The notes under the pieces are model-generated. The model was not told the DNA's origin. It did no database searches and saw only the letters and a program-made list of their open reading frames with translations. From assembly GCA_022823605.1 (NCBI GenBank), contig JAJEHS010000004.1, forward strand, positions 149,190 to 213,189: a stretch of 64,000 nucleotides of DNA. The letters are read 5' to 3'. The position numbers and the translations under genes were made by a program. The DNA is from Paracoccaceae bacterium (GTDB taxonomy: Bacteria; Pseudomonadota; Alphaproteobacteria; Rhodobacterales; Rhodobacteraceae). Positions 29,213 to 41,795 of this stretch are shown here, one piece after another; position 1 is the stretch's first letter, and each line of letters begins with the position of its first letter.

Positions 29213-31984
29213 TTGGACGATAACGACATTGATAATGAAGATGATTTCCTAGACCCTGATCAGGGTATTCCCACAATCTCATTAACCGATGAGTTGGGGT
29301 CATCCTATTTGGATTACGCCATGAGCGTAATTGTTTCTAGGGCATTACCCGATCTTCGTGATGGTTTGAAGCCAGTTCACCGTAGAATTCTCTATGCCAT
29401 GCATGAATCAGGGAATACTCACGACAAGCCCTATCGAAAATCTGCCAGACCTGTTGGTGATGTCATGGGTAAATATCATCCCCATGGTGATGCCTCAATA
29501 TATGATGCTCTTGTGAGGATGACGCAGGATTTTTCAATGTCCGCTCCACTGCTTGATGGTCAGGGTAATTTCGGTTCGATGGATGGGGACAATGCCGCTG
29601 CCATGCGGTATACCGAAATCCGTATGGAGAAGATTGCTCAACAACTGCTCCTAGACATTGAAAAAAATACCGTTGACTTTCAGGACAACTATGATGGCAA
29701 GGATCAGGAACCAGTTGTTCTACCGGCAAGATTTCCTAATATCCTCGTCAATGGTGGCAGTGGCATTGCTGTAGGCATGGCCAGTACAATACCATCCTAC
29801 AATCTTGGCGAAATAATTGATGTAACTCTTGAGCTTATCAACAACCCTGATGTTTCTGCCGAAAGATTGATGGAACTCGCTCCGGGGCCCGACTTCCCCA
29901 CAGGTGGCGTAATCATGGGAAGAGTTGGTTCAAGGCAGACCTTCATTGAGGGTCGAGGTAGAATTGTTCTTAGGGCCAAGACTCATTTTGAAGCAATGGG
30001 GAAGGATGGCACTAGGATTGTCATTGATGAAATCCCCTATCAGGTCAATAAGTCAAATTTGGTTGAACAGATTGTGGAGGTCGCTCGCAACAAGCAAGTC
30101 ATAGGTATTTCCAATATTCAGGATGAATCCAACCGTTTGGGAGTTCGGGTTGCCATTGAACTCAAAAGGGACAGTACACCGGAAGTGGTATTGAACCAGC
30201 TTTGGCGTCATACCAAAATGCAGACCTCCATCGCCAGCAATCTGGTAATGCTCAATCGGGGTAAACCCGAGTTGTTGAACATAACCAAGATACTTCAGGC
30301 TTTTATTGAATTCAGAGAAGAGGTAGTAACCCGCAGGACCGCAGACAATCTCAGGAGAGCACGCGAGAGAAGCCACCTTCTTTGTGGATTGGCTGTTGCC
30401 ATTTCAAATCTTGATGAGGTTGTAACCATTATCCGCGGGTCAAGTCAGCCGAGTGATGCTAGGGAATCCCTGATGGCTAGGGATTGGCAAGCCGAGGAAA
30501 TTGCTGACTATATCAAGCTCATTGATGATCCTCAAAATAAAATCAATCCGGATAATACTTATAGGCTTACCGAAACCCAGGCCCGAGCAATTCTTGATCT
30601 GCGATTACAAAGATTGACTGCCATGGGGGTCAAGGAAAATACCGATGAGTTACAAGTCCTAGCCGAAAAGATAAAGGATTATCTGGACATATTGCGGTCT
30701 GGAGAACGGGTCCGGGGAATAATTTCCGAGGAATTGATTGAGGTTAAGGAAAAATATGCCATACCCCGGAGAACACTAATCGAGGAATTTGATGAAGAAA
30801 TTGAGGACGAGGACCTTATACCGCAAGAGGATATGGTTATCATCATTACCAGGGAAGGATATATCAAGAGAACTCCCCTGGATGATTATCGTCAGCAATA
30901 CAGGGGTGGCAAGGGTCTTGCCGGTATAAACACCAAGGACGAGGACTTTGTCAAAAACATTTTTGTGGCCAATACCCATGATGAATTGCTCTGTTTTACA
31001 ACCAACGGGCTGGCCTACAAGATCAAAACCTGGAAACTTCCGCTTGGAGGAAGAAACACCAAGGGGAGACCCCTTGTAAACATACTCAACGTTGAGGGTG
31101 GTGTTTCAATTTCTGAAACCATACTGCTTTCTGAAAGGGATTTTGAAGATCCTGAGAAATTCCTGGTTTTTGCCTTTTCCAATGGAAAGGTAAGAAGATC
31201 CGCCCTATCCCACTTCCAGAAAATCCAGTCAAACGGGAAAATTGCCTTTAGCGAAGAGGAAAACTATACTCTTATAGGTACCTGTTGCTGTACGGAAGCT
31301 GATGATGTCATACTTGCTTCCAATCATGGCCAGGCAATCAGGTTTTCCACCACACGCCTTCGTGAAATCAAGTCCAGAAAATCGGTTGGTGTCTGGGGTA
31401 TACGCTTGCGGAAAAAAGACCAACTTGTTGGTTTGGTCTCGGTTCCGGCCGATAAAATATCTACACCTCAACAAAGGAGCGAGTATCTCAAGTTTCGGAG
31501 AATTGATGAAGAATTCGAGGAAGAACTTGAGGAAGAAACTGAAGATAACGGGTTGAATGACCTTCCCTTGTTTGCTGATGTTTCAGAAATTTCGAACGAG
31601 GAATTGGCAGAAACAGAGGAATTAATCATCGTGATAACCAAGGAAGGCGGTGGTAAACTTACCTCCAGTCACGAATTCCCTGCCAAACGGAATAGGGGTG
31701 GATATGGTGTCAAGGGCAACAAGATCAAAGGTGTCATTGCTTTCATGAAAGTCACCCTTGATGATCAAATCATTTTGGGCACAAATTCCGGTCAGGTAAT
31801 CAGATGCAATGTCAGTGATGTCTCGTACAGGTCACGTTCTGCTGGTGGGGTCAGGATTATGCGTCTTCCCGAAGATTCAGAAATAGTATCCGTTGCCAAG
31901 ATAGATTCCTCCAAAATACCCGATCAGGAAGAGGATCAATTTGATGAAGATGGATCAGAAGTTTCTGAAAGTTCTACCGAGTAA
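29213..31984 (+). CDS. gyrA: DNA gyrase subunit A
   Basis: Breakage-reunion subunit of gyrase, which introduces negative supercoils with GyrB. About 923 residues; the likely start is TTG at 29213, seven bases after GAGGA, rather than TTG at 29207. The catalytic tyrosine is Tyr133 in AMRYTEIR. In the quinolone pocket (GKYHPHGDASIYDALVRM) the residue equal to E. coli Ser83 is Ala94, and Asp98 is kept. The C-terminal pinwheel follows a GyrA-box that reads QYRGGKG (about 562-568) instead of the usual QRRGGKG. An acidic insertion (near residues 764-785) and an acidic Ser/Glu-rich tail are also present. Confidence 0.97.
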   Translation: MDDNDIDNEDDFLDPDQGIPTISLTDELGSSYLDYAMSVIVSRALPDLRDGLKPVHRRILYAMHESGNTHDKPYRKSARPVGDVMGKYHPHGDASIYDALVRMTQDFSMSAPLLDGQGNFGSMDGDNAAAMRYTEIRMEKIAQQLLLDIEKNTVDFQDNYDGKDQEPVVLPARFPNILVNGGSGIAVGMASTIPSYNLGEIIDVTLELINNPDVSAERLMELAPGPDFPTGGVIMGRVGSRQTFIEGRGRIVLRAKTHFEAMGKDGTRIVIDEIPYQVNKSNLVEQIVEVARNKQVIGISNIQDESNRLGVRVAIELKRDSTPEVVLNQLWRHTKMQTSIASNLVMLNRGKPELLNITKILQAFIEFREEVVTRRTADNLRRARERSHLLCGLAVAISNLDEVVTIIRGSSQPSDARESLMARDWQAEEIADYIKLIDDPQNKINPDNTYRLTETQARAILDLRLQRLTAMGVKENTDELQVLAEKIKDYLDILRSGERVRGIISEELIEVKEKYAIPRRTLIEEFDEEIEDEDLIPQEDMVIIITREGYIKRTPLDDYRQQYRGGKGLAGINTKDEDFVKNIFVANTHDELLCFTTNGLAYKIKTWKLPLGGRNTKGRPLVNILNVEGGVSISETILLSERDFEDPEKFLVFAFSNGKVRRSALSHFQKIQSNGKIAFSEEENYTLIGTCCCTEADDVILASNHGQAIRFSTTRLREIKSRKSVGVWGIRLRKKDQLVGLVSVPADKISTPQQRSEYLKFRRIDEEFEEELEEETEDNGLNDLPLFADVSEISNEELAETEELIIVITKEGGGKLTSSHEFPAKRNRGGYGVKGNKIKGVIAFMKVTLDDQIILGTNSGQVIRCNVSDVSYRSRSAGGVRIMRLPEDSEIVSVAKIDSSKIPDQEEDQFDEDGSEVSESSTE

Positions 31985-32042
31985 ACCTTTATACAGCCCC
32001 TGACGTCTGACACGGAATTAAATGCTGTAAGCAGCCAAGCCG

Positions 32043-32909
32043 ATGGTTATCGAAAGATTTGCCCCTTCACCTACAGGCTATTTACATTTGGGTCATGCCT
32101 ATTCCGCCATGACTGCCTGGCGTTCCACCAAGACCCATAGCGACAAATTCCTTATTCGCATCGAAGATTTGGATTCAACCCGTTCCAAATCACAATATAC
32201 CCAGGCCATTTTTGATGATCTATCAAGGCTGGGAATCAATTGGAATATACCTGTAGTGTACCAGTCAGAAAGATATTCCGTTTATGAGGATTGCCTTTCC
32301 AAATTAATTGCCATGGGACTTTGCTTTCCTTGCAAATGTACTCGAAAGGATATCAAGGATTCCCTGGAAGCACCAAATGCTCCCCTCATTTCGGAAGGTC
32401 AGAAATTGCTTTATCCGGGTACTTGCCGAAACAGATCCTTTGATGAAATGAACAAGGGGGATGCAGTTAGGCTGAATTTTTCAAAGGTCATTGAACACTT
32501 TGGTGGTTTGGCACACTTTCCAACATTGGAAATAAGGGAACTTGGTCAATCCCATACAGGTATTCATCATGTATCACCCGAATACTTTCAGGCAAATTTT
32601 GGTGATATTGTCCTTGCCCGAAAGGATATCGGCACTTCCTATCATTTGGCCGTGGTCATTGATGATGCATTCATGGGTATCACCAATGTGACAAGGGGAG
32701 AAGATATTTTCGACTCAACTTTTATCCACAGGTTGCTACAGGAACTTCTGGGCTTGCCAGTACCAACATGGTCTCATCATGGGTTGATCAGGGATGAGGA
32801 TGGCAAGAGACTGGCCAAACGAAGCCCATCCTTTACCCTCAGAAACTTATGGGATCAGGGTTTTACATCTGAGGAAATAATCTCCATGGCAGATAAACAA
32901 TTATGTTGA
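32043..32909 (+). CDS. gluQ: Glutamyl-Q tRNA(Asp) synthetase
   Basis: A truncated glutamyl-tRNA synthetase paralogue that attaches glutamate to queuosine at the wobble base of tRNA-Asp. The 288 residues contain the catalytic domain only: RFAPSPTGYLHLGHAYS (HIGH motif), zinc ligands in FPCKCTRK and LYPGTCRN (Cys-Cys-Tyr-Cys), and the KRLAKRSPS loop in place of KMSKS. The anticodon-binding domain is absent, as expected. It lies 58 bases after gyrA. Its substrate tRNA-Asp and tgt are both in the window. Confidence 0.95.
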   Translation: MVIERFAPSPTGYLHLGHAYSAMTAWRSTKTHSDKFLIRIEDLDSTRSKSQYTQAIFDDLSRLGINWNIPVVYQSERYSVYEDCLSKLIAMGLCFPCKCTRKDIKDSLEAPNAPLISEGQKLLYPGTCRNRSFDEMNKGDAVRLNFSKVIEHFGGLAHFPTLEIRELGQSHTGIHHVSPEYFQANFGDIVLARKDIGTSYHLAVVIDDAFMGITNVTRGEDIFDSTFIHRLLQELLGLPVPTWSHHGLIRDEDGKRLAKRSPSFTLRNLWDQGFTSEEIISMADKQLC

Positions 32910-33017
32910 AATTGGACCAGTATTTGTTTCATTCTTGAGTAAATGAATTGAAAGTCATGTTATCAGTCACTTTATTTAAATTGATGAAACAAGCCTTTTC
33001 AATTTGAAACTTTGCTC

Positions 33018-35664
<2,647 letters not shown>

Positions 35665-35854
35665 TCAATCGGTACTGACTTGACTAGTACTGATTATAGC
35701 CTGAAAACATGATCAAAATATAAAATAAAGCAGGGAATTTCCCTGATCGGCGAGCTAAATTAAATTATTTGGCTCATTTATCATTTCCGGCGACTATTTC
35801 CACTTGATTCGATTATCCAGTCAAAAAAATTGATTTTGGACCTCTTTTTGTTAA

Positions 35855-37567
35855 TCAAAAACCATCTTTTCTAATCCAGTCGGCAATATTCCACAGTTCG
35901 GCATCCCATGTATTCATTTTTACACCTCCAAGTGAATTGGAGTGGGCAGAAACCCTTCCCCTGTGGATCAACGGGATGATAATGTATTCCTGAACGATTT
36001 TGTCATTCATTGTTTTGGCTAGTTCATTTCTTGCAATTCCTTGACCAGTAGTTTGCAATCTGGCTGCAAGTATATCATAGTCAGGATCACAATAACGGGG
36101 AATATTGGGTCCCCGCCAATTGGATTGTGGTGAAGGTTCGTAGCCACAAATCCAGGATCTGAGAGCACTCTCGGGGTCTGTACCTGGAAATCTACTGGTA
36201 TACATTTGTAGGTCAGCGTGAAACTTTGAGAGAGTATCAGGGTTACCAGGGTCTCCTCCAAAATATACCGATGCATTAATGTTTCTGAGTTCTGTTTCAA
36301 CACCTATTTCTGACCACCATTGCTTGATCAGGGCCTGGAAATCCTGCCGGACAGGGTTTGTTGAGGTTTGGAAAAGAACAGAAAGCCTTATTCCATTTTT
36401 TGACCTGACACCATCCGAACCCAATTTCCAACCTGCCTCATCCAATAACCTGTTTGCTTCGGAAATATTTTGCACCAGGCAGGAATCATTTTTCCTTGAA
36501 ACCTGATGTGGTGGAGCAGCAATAACATTGCAGTTCGGTTTCCCGGAAATGCCATAACCAATTTCATTCAGGATGTTGCGGTCAATGGCTAGAGAAAGTG
36601 CTTTTCTGACATTAATGTCGGTTAGGAAGGGGTGGGGATGGGCCGTGGTTGATCTTTCGTCCCCCAGTTCGGAAGAAGGGTTTGTCAAATTGACGATGAT
36701 GGATTCAACTGATGTTCCAAAGGATGAAATGATTTTTCCCTTGCCATTGGATTCCAATTGGGTCAGGATATCGGGTTTGAGTTGCAAATTCCATGCATAG
36801 TCGAACTCGCCTGTAACCAAAACGGCTCTACCGGCTCCAATTGCATCACCACCACCTTTAAAGGTTACATTTGCAAATCCCGGTTTATCAGGAAAACGAT
36901 AATTTTCATTTACTTCGAGTTCGATTATATCATTTGGTCGAAATTCGGTTACCCTGAATGGACCAGTACCAATCGGGTAAAAATTTTCTTCACTGCACTC
37001 GATTGCCTTGCTTCCAATACAATTTTCAAATTGCTTCTTTTGCAGTATGGGTGTCGATGAACCAACAAAGGCTACATAAGGATAGGGTGTAGGATCATTG
37101 AACGTAATTTCGATCGTTTCCTTGTCGATTGCCTCAATCGTTTTGACATTGTCAAAATCGGCAATACTATTACATCCGCTTTCAGGATTGGTACAAAATC
37201 TGTATGTAAAAAGTATGTCATCGGTTGTTACCGATGTACCATCTGCCCATAGAATGCCTTCAGCGAGTGTCCATGTAATTGACATCAAGTCAGGGGGGAT
37301 ACCCCCATTTTCAAGTGTTGGGATATTCTTTGCCAGCCAGGGGGTTAGCATTCCATCCTGATCATAGCGTGCCAAGGGTTCAAGAACCATTGAGGATGCC
37401 TCGGTTTCTTTGATGCCACCGGAAAAATATGGATTCATGGTCGAAGGTGCTTGCCAAAACAATATTTTGACAGTGCCAGAATCCCCTCTTTCAGCCTGGG
37501 CAATACCAGTCATGGTGAACCATAATACAACCATCGAACTCAAAAGAACCTTTTTAGCTTTTTCCAT
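35855..37567 (-). CDS. ABC transporter substrate-binding protein, family 5 (peptide-type)
   Basis: A 570-residue periplasmic binding protein of the DppA/OppA fold. A signal peptide is clear (lysines, then LLSSMVVLWFTMTGIAQA, cleaved before ERGDSG). The mature part has the family pattern: LEPLARYDQDGMLTPWLA, ILWADGTSVTTDDILFTYRF and, further on, PFLTDINVRKALSLAIDRN. Ligands of this family are peptides, opines or other oligomers. No permease or ATPase genes adjoin it in the window, so it must borrow a transporter encoded elsewhere or act alone. Confidence 0.93.
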   Translation of the reverse strand: MEKAKKVLLSSMVVLWFTMTGIAQAERGDSGTVKILFWQAPSTMNPYFSGGIKETEASSMVLEPLARYDQDGMLTPWLAKNIPTLENGGIPPDLMSITWTLAEGILWADGTSVTTDDILFTYRFCTNPESGCNSIADFDNVKTIEAIDKETIEITFNDPTPYPYVAFVGSSTPILQKKQFENCIGSKAIECSEENFYPIGTGPFRVTEFRPNDIIELEVNENYRFPDKPGFANVTFKGGGDAIGAGRAVLVTGEFDYAWNLQLKPDILTQLESNGKGKIISSFGTSVESIIVNLTNPSSELGDERSTTAHPHPFLTDINVRKALSLAIDRNILNEIGYGISGKPNCNVIAAPPHQVSRKNDSCLVQNISEANRLLDEAGWKLGSDGVRSKNGIRLSVLFQTSTNPVRQDFQALIKQWWSEIGVETELRNINASVYFGGDPGNPDTLSKFHADLQMYTSRFPGTDPESALRSWICGYEPSPQSNWRGPNIPRYCDPDYDILAARLQTTGQGIARNELAKTMNDKIVQEYIIIPLIHRGRVSAHSNSLGGVKMNTWDAELWNIADWIRKDGF

Positions 37568-37854
37568 TTTGTAATCCTGCTACCTTTGATTTTTTTCCGT
37601 AATTGAAGGAAGGGTTATAACATTTTGGGATTGAATTGTTAATGGAGTGACAGTCATAAGAATCCCCAATGAATTGGCTAGTTTCAAGGGTCAGAGCGAT
37701 GATGATTGTTAAAGAATTCAAAAGATACCCTATATTATTCAGCATCTTTCAATTACTTGGATTTCAATACAATTTGGATTGATGTTTGCCCGAATTACTG
37801 GCAAGAATTCATTTGTATTGATTTCAAAGGGAACATGGTACCTCGTTAGGAAAA

Positions 37855-39018
37855 ATGCCTACTTCATTTAGAAACAGTTTGGGATTTACAAAAAAACCGG
37901 AAAATACCCGGGTGGTGGTTGCCATGTCCGGTGGTGTTGACAGTTCTGTCGTTGCGGCCAAACTGCATGAAGAAAACTATGAGGTGATTGGCATTACGAT
38001 GCAGTTGTATGATCATGGATCCATGATTGCCAAGAAAGGTGCCTGCTGTGCCGGAAGAGATATTCATGATGCCCGTAGAATAGCTGACGAAATCGGATTT
38101 CCCCACTATGTTCTGGATTATGAAAGCTATTTCAAACAACAGGTCATACAGGAATTTGTTGAGAGTTATACCAACGGATATACACCCATACCTTGTATTC
38201 GATGCAATGAAAGAGTCAAGTTCCGGGAACTTCTTGACATGGCCAAAAGTCTGGATGCAGACTGTCTGGCAACGGGTCATTATATTCATCGGGTTGTGGG
38301 TAAAAATGGGGTCGAACTTCACAGGGCCAAGGATTTGACCAAAGACCAATCCTATTTTCTCTTTACAACCACAAGGGAGCAGCTAAATTTCCTGCGTTTT
38401 CCTCTGGGAGAAATGAATTCAAAAAGCGAAACCAGAGACCTAGCTAGAAAATATGGCTTGGCAGTCGCTCACAAACCCGACAGCCAGGATATTTGCTTTG
38501 TACCTGATGGGGATTACGCAAGACTGGTAAAACGCATTAAACCTGAGGCTCTCAAACCAGGCAATATTGTTGATTTAAAAGGTAATGTGTTGGGTACACA
38601 TGAAGGAATATCCCACTTTACCATTGGTCAGAGGAGAGGTTTGGGTATCAGCGGTTTTTCGGAACCCCAATATGTTGTCAGAATCGATTCCTCCAATGCT
38701 GAAGTCATCGTTGGTCCTCAATCTGCACTTAGCACCTATGATTTCGAGATTTCCAATGTCAACTGGTTGGGTGATCTTCCTTTTGAAAAAGAGGATTCAA
38801 TCAATGTTGATGTTAAGGTCAGATCAACCCGGACGCCAACACCGGCCTTTGTCATTCCCTTGGATGAAACCAAGGCAAAAATACAATTGGTTGATCCCGA
38901 ATTGGCCGTTTCACCAGGTCAGGCATGCGTGTTTTACGCTCAGGATAGTTCCAGGGTTCTTGGAGGTGGCTGGATTTCCAGGAAAAACCTGAATACTTCT
39001 GCCAAGTCAATAAATTAA
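37855..39018 (+). CDS. mnmA: tRNA-specific 2-thiouridylase MnmA
   Basis: Makes 2-thiouridine at wobble position 34 of tRNA-Lys, -Glu and -Gln. The 387 residues include the PP-loop [14 protein letters not shown] (22-35), the catalytic cysteine pair Cys114 ([11 protein letters not shown]) and Cys214 ([12 protein letters not shown]), GHYIHR, and the central [11 protein letters not shown] motif. AGGA lies five bases upstream of the ATG. It is divergent from the binding-protein gene and starts a plus-strand run with the dipeptidase and SRPBCC genes. Confidence 0.97.
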   Translation: MPTSFRNSLGFTKKPENTRVVVAMSGGVDSSVVAAKLHEENYEVIGITMQLYDHGSMIAKKGACCAGRDIHDARRIADEIGFPHYVLDYESYFKQQVIQEFVESYTNGYTPIPCIRCNERVKFRELLDMAKSLDADCLATGHYIHRVVGKNGVELHRAKDLTKDQSYFLFTTTREQLNFLRFPLGEMNSKSETRDLARKYGLAVAHKPDSQDICFVPDGDYARLVKRIKPEALKPGNIVDLKGNVLGTHEGISHFTIGQRRGLGISGFSEPQYVVRIDSSNAEVIVGPQSALSTYDFEISNVNWLGDLPFEKEDSINVDVKVRSTRTPTPAFVIPLDETKAKIQLVDPELAVSPGQACVFYAQDSSRVLGGGWISRKNLNTSAKSIN

Positions 39019-39089
39019 CTACTATAGATAACTCAGCAAATTATTCTGAAAGTAACCAGAAGAATAGATTTAGAATTAAGGGAAAAGTA

Positions 39090-40463
39090 ATGACTTTAGA
39101 TGACCTCCTTAATCAGGTGGACAGGCAATTTCAGGACTCACTTGACAGGCTTTGTGATCTTCTGAAAATCCCCTCGATATCAACCGACCCCCAATACAGG
39201 GATGAATGCCGTAGAGCAGCTGACTGGCTGGAATCTGACCTGAATTCAATTGGATTTTCAGCGAGTGTAAGAGAAACGGATGGTCATCCCATGGTGGTGG
39301 CACATGGCGAACGTTCTTCATCCAATATCCTGTTTTATGGTCATTATGATGTACAGCCAGTTGATCCTTTGGATAAGTGGCATAATGCACCATTTGAACC
39401 AATCATTGTTTCAGAAAATGGCCAAAAGGCGATACATGCCAGGGGAGCATCAGATGATAAAGGACAATTGATGACTTTTGTCGAAGCCTGCCGAGTTTGG
39501 AAGGATGTCACAGGAAAACCACCCGCCGGTATTTCTATCTTACTTGAGGGTGAGGAAGAATCTGGATCACCTTCACTAATTCCATTTTTGAAGGAAAATG
39601 CTGAGGAACTCAAAGCTGATCTGGCTTTCATTTGCGATACAGGACTATTTGAATCTGAAATTCCTGCCATCATTACCCAACTCAGGGGCTTGATGGGTAT
39701 TGAATTTGAAATCACAGGCCCATCAATTGATCTTCACTCCGGAATGTATGGTGGTTTGGCAGTAAATCCAATCCAGCTTCTGGGAAACATTGTTTCGGAT
39801 CTTTTTGATGCAGATGGAAGAGTCACGATCGAGAACTTTTATGACGGAGTCCTGGAACTTGAGCCTTTGCACAAGGCCCAATGGGATAATTTGAATTTCG
39901 ACCAGCAGGGATTTCTTGGTGATATTGGCTTGCAATTGCCTATTGGTGAAATAGATCGAACTCCCCTCGAAAAGCTCTGGTCCAGGCCAACATGTGAAAT
40001 TAACGGTATCAATGGTGGATATATTGGTGACGGTTTCAAAACAGTAATACCTTCAAAAGCCTCGGCCAAAGTAAGTTGCAGATTGGTTGGCAACCAGGAC
40101 CCTCGACAAATACGTGATAATTTCCGTTCATTCGTTGAATCAAGAATACCCTCTGATTGTTCGGTGAAATTTATCAACCATGGCCTAGGTGGGGCCTGCC
40201 AAATGCCAACCAGTGATCCGATGTTCGAAATTGTCAGGTCGGCACTTACTGAAGAATGGCAAAAGGAAGCTGTTTTTGCCGGCTGTGGTGGTTCAATACC
40301 GATAGCCGGATATTTCCAGGAACTTTTGGGGATGGATTCATTGTTGACCGGATTTGGCAAGGACAATGACAACATTCACTCACCCAATGAGAAGTATGAC
40401 TTTGAATCCTTTTATCGTGGTATCAGAAGCTGGATTAGGGTACTTTATAATTCTCAGGCCTAA
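39090..40463 (+). CDS. M20 family metallopeptidase (dipeptidase-like)
   Basis: A 457-residue two-zinc hydrolase of the M20 carnosinase/dipeptidase group. Visible are ILFYGHYDVQPVDP (metal His and Asp), ARGASDDKGQLMTFVEA (bridging Asp), LLEGEEESGSPSL (catalytic Glu and metal Glu), CDTGLF (metal Asp) and the C-terminal metal His in DNDNIHSPNEKYDF; the lid domain has DLHSGMYGG. It probably cleaves dipeptides or N-acyl amino acids in the cytoplasm. GGGAAA precedes the ATG. The SRPBCC gene begins 39 bases later. Confidence 0.92.
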   Translation: MTLDDLLNQVDRQFQDSLDRLCDLLKIPSISTDPQYRDECRRAADWLESDLNSIGFSASVRETDGHPMVVAHGERSSSNILFYGHYDVQPVDPLDKWHNAPFEPIIVSENGQKAIHARGASDDKGQLMTFVEACRVWKDVTGKPPAGISILLEGEEESGSPSLIPFLKENAEELKADLAFICDTGLFESEIPAIITQLRGLMGIEFEITGPSIDLHSGMYGGLAVNPIQLLGNIVSDLFDADGRVTIENFYDGVLELEPLHKAQWDNLNFDQQGFLGDIGLQLPIGEIDRTPLEKLWSRPTCEINGINGGYIGDGFKTVIPSKASAKVSCRLVGNQDPRQIRDNFRSFVESRIPSDCSVKFINHGLGGACQMPTSDPMFEIVRSALTEEWQKEAVFAGCGGSIPIAGYFQELLGMDSLLTGFGKDNDNIHSPNEKYDFESFYRGIRSWIRVLYNSQA

Positions 40464-40502
40464 TTGCAGGTTAAAAAATCTAGCGAAAGGAGAATCGAAA
40501 AA

Positions 40503-41129
40503 ATGCAGGAAATCTCAGAAGTTGATTTGAGGGAATATTATAAGGCTCCTCATGAAGGAAAGACCTGTCGAATTGTCCGTATGGGCAAAGCATATCAAAT
40601 GGATTTAAATAAAATCTGGGATGCAATTACCCAGGAAAATCATATTCCAAACTGGTTTCTACCCATATCAGGTGATTTGACCGAAGGTGGTAATTTCGAT
40701 TTGGTTGGTAATGCAAGTGGAAAGATACTTGAGTGCAAGGTTCCTTTTGAATTTAAGATAACCTGGGAATTCATGGGAGATGTAAGTTGGGTTGCAGTCA
40801 AATTGAAAGAGGAAAACAATTCAGCCAATCTTACCCTCAGCCACATAATGAATTATGGCGAGGGTGATCCTTTTTGGGCAAAATATGGCCCCGGGGCAAC
40901 CGGCGTGGGATGGGGATTGTGTTTTCTTGGACTTACCAATTATCTTTTAACCGGTACTTCAGTGGTAGAGGATGGCAAGACATGGCTTGGTACAGACGAA
41001 GGCGGGGAATACTTGAAAAACGAAGCAGAATCATGGGCCAAAGTCCACATTGCAACTGGCGAAGATCCAGAAACTGCCCGAAACATGGCTGATGAAACCT
41101 ATAAGTTTTATGCAGGTTTAGCCGGCTGA
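40503..41129 (+). CDS. SRPBCC (START/AHSA1-like) family protein
   Basis: A 208-residue protein of the SRPBCC ligand-binding superfamily: RMGKAYQMDLNKIWDAITQ, IPNWFLPISGDLTEGGNFD and the strand-rich centre FKITWEFMGDVSWVAV are typical of AHSA1-type domains. The helical C-terminal half (GVGWGLCFLGLTNYLLTG) is also usual. No specific ligand is known. ATG at 40503 is fixed by AAGGAGA about nine bases upstream; the TTG at 40464 immediately after the peptidase stop is unlikely. Confidence 0.85.
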   Translation: MQEISEVDLREYYKAPHEGKTCRIVRMGKAYQMDLNKIWDAITQENHIPNWFLPISGDLTEGGNFDLVGNASGKILECKVPFEFKITWEFMGDVSWVAVKLKEENNSANLTLSHIMNYGEGDPFWAKYGPGATGVGWGLCFLGLTNYLLTGTSVVEDGKTWLGTDEGGEYLKNEAESWAKVHIATGEDPETARNMADETYKFYAGLAG

Positions 41130-41179
41130 ATACCTTTCGATTAGCTTTACGGTAAAATTTAGTCCATAAATCTTATGGT

Positions 41180-41440
41180 GGAACTTTTGTGGGCCTGAAT
41201 AGCAATTGGTTTTTCATTATACCTGATTTTTTCTCAATTCTTAAATAACTACTTGTTTATCAGTTAAAAATACAGTGTGAGTACCCAATGCTGTATATCA
41301 CAATATGCAGTGAAACCAATCAACCAAGACGTCAAACTCCTATCCGGTTCAGTGGCTGACCCTCCGGCCAGATTTGTGCCCCAAGGCCACAAATCTGGTA
41401 GTGGTACTCAGGGGGTCAAACCTACCGATCAAGTCCCTTT
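41180..41440. repeat. Diverged direct repeat, copy 1
   Basis: The stretch matches 42505-42770 in the same orientation. Anchors are TTTTTTCTCAATTC (41227 and 42551), ACCCAATGCTG (41283 and 42612), ATATGCAG (41303 and 42632), CAAACTC (41333 and 42662) and TCCGGTTC (41343 and 42672); the last four share an offset of exactly 1,329 bases. About two thirds of positions agree by eye. Boundaries are approximate. The copy contains a perfect hairpin at 41368-41398. No ORF is conserved between copies. Confidence 0.75.
41368..41398. repeat. Perfect 11-base hairpin in repeat copy 1
   Basis: CCAGATTTGTG (41368-41378) and its exact reverse complement CACAAATCTGG (41388-41398) surround a nine-base loop. There is no T-run on either side, so it is more likely an element structure than an intrinsic terminator. 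Confidence 0.8.
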
Positions 41441-41443
41441 TGA

Positions 41444-41641
41444 AAAATACGCCAACGCAGCAAAATCATTACTGAAAACATCTTCTGCCGCTCGGGCCAT
41501 TTTGCCGGCGTGCCTAAAAACGAGCGAGTTGACAAACTCGTTCAAGCAATTGCCAGAAATCTAGGGATGATACATCCTGTAGTTGATACGAATGTAAATA
41601 TGGTGGATTCTAAGCTCGCAGAAAATCTTAATAAGATCTAA
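41444..41641 (+). pseudogene. Possible 3' remnant of a coding sequence
   Basis: An open frame of 65 codons with no usable start codon at its 5' end and a plausible protein composition (GHFAGVPKNERVDKLVQA, then HPVVDTNVNMVDSK). It begins right after repeat copy 1 and ends at TAA 41639-41641. It may be the tail of a gene whose front was replaced by the repeat. No family is recognised, and chance openness cannot be excluded. Confidence 0.3.
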
Positions 41642-41795
41642 TCCTTGTAAATGTTTCCGGCCCATAACATCAAAATTGGTTGTATTGAGTTCAGTGAATG
41701 CACCAATCAGTCCTCATCATCAATAAGTTGAAATTGTAGTTAATGACTACATAGCATCACAAAAATTAATCACATTTCGTGATGAAAGGGTGTAT

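Noticed and set aside
41277-41564. 95-codon plus-strand open frame in repeat copy 1
   Set aside because: It is not conserved in copy 2, where the same strand has stops, and has no domain.
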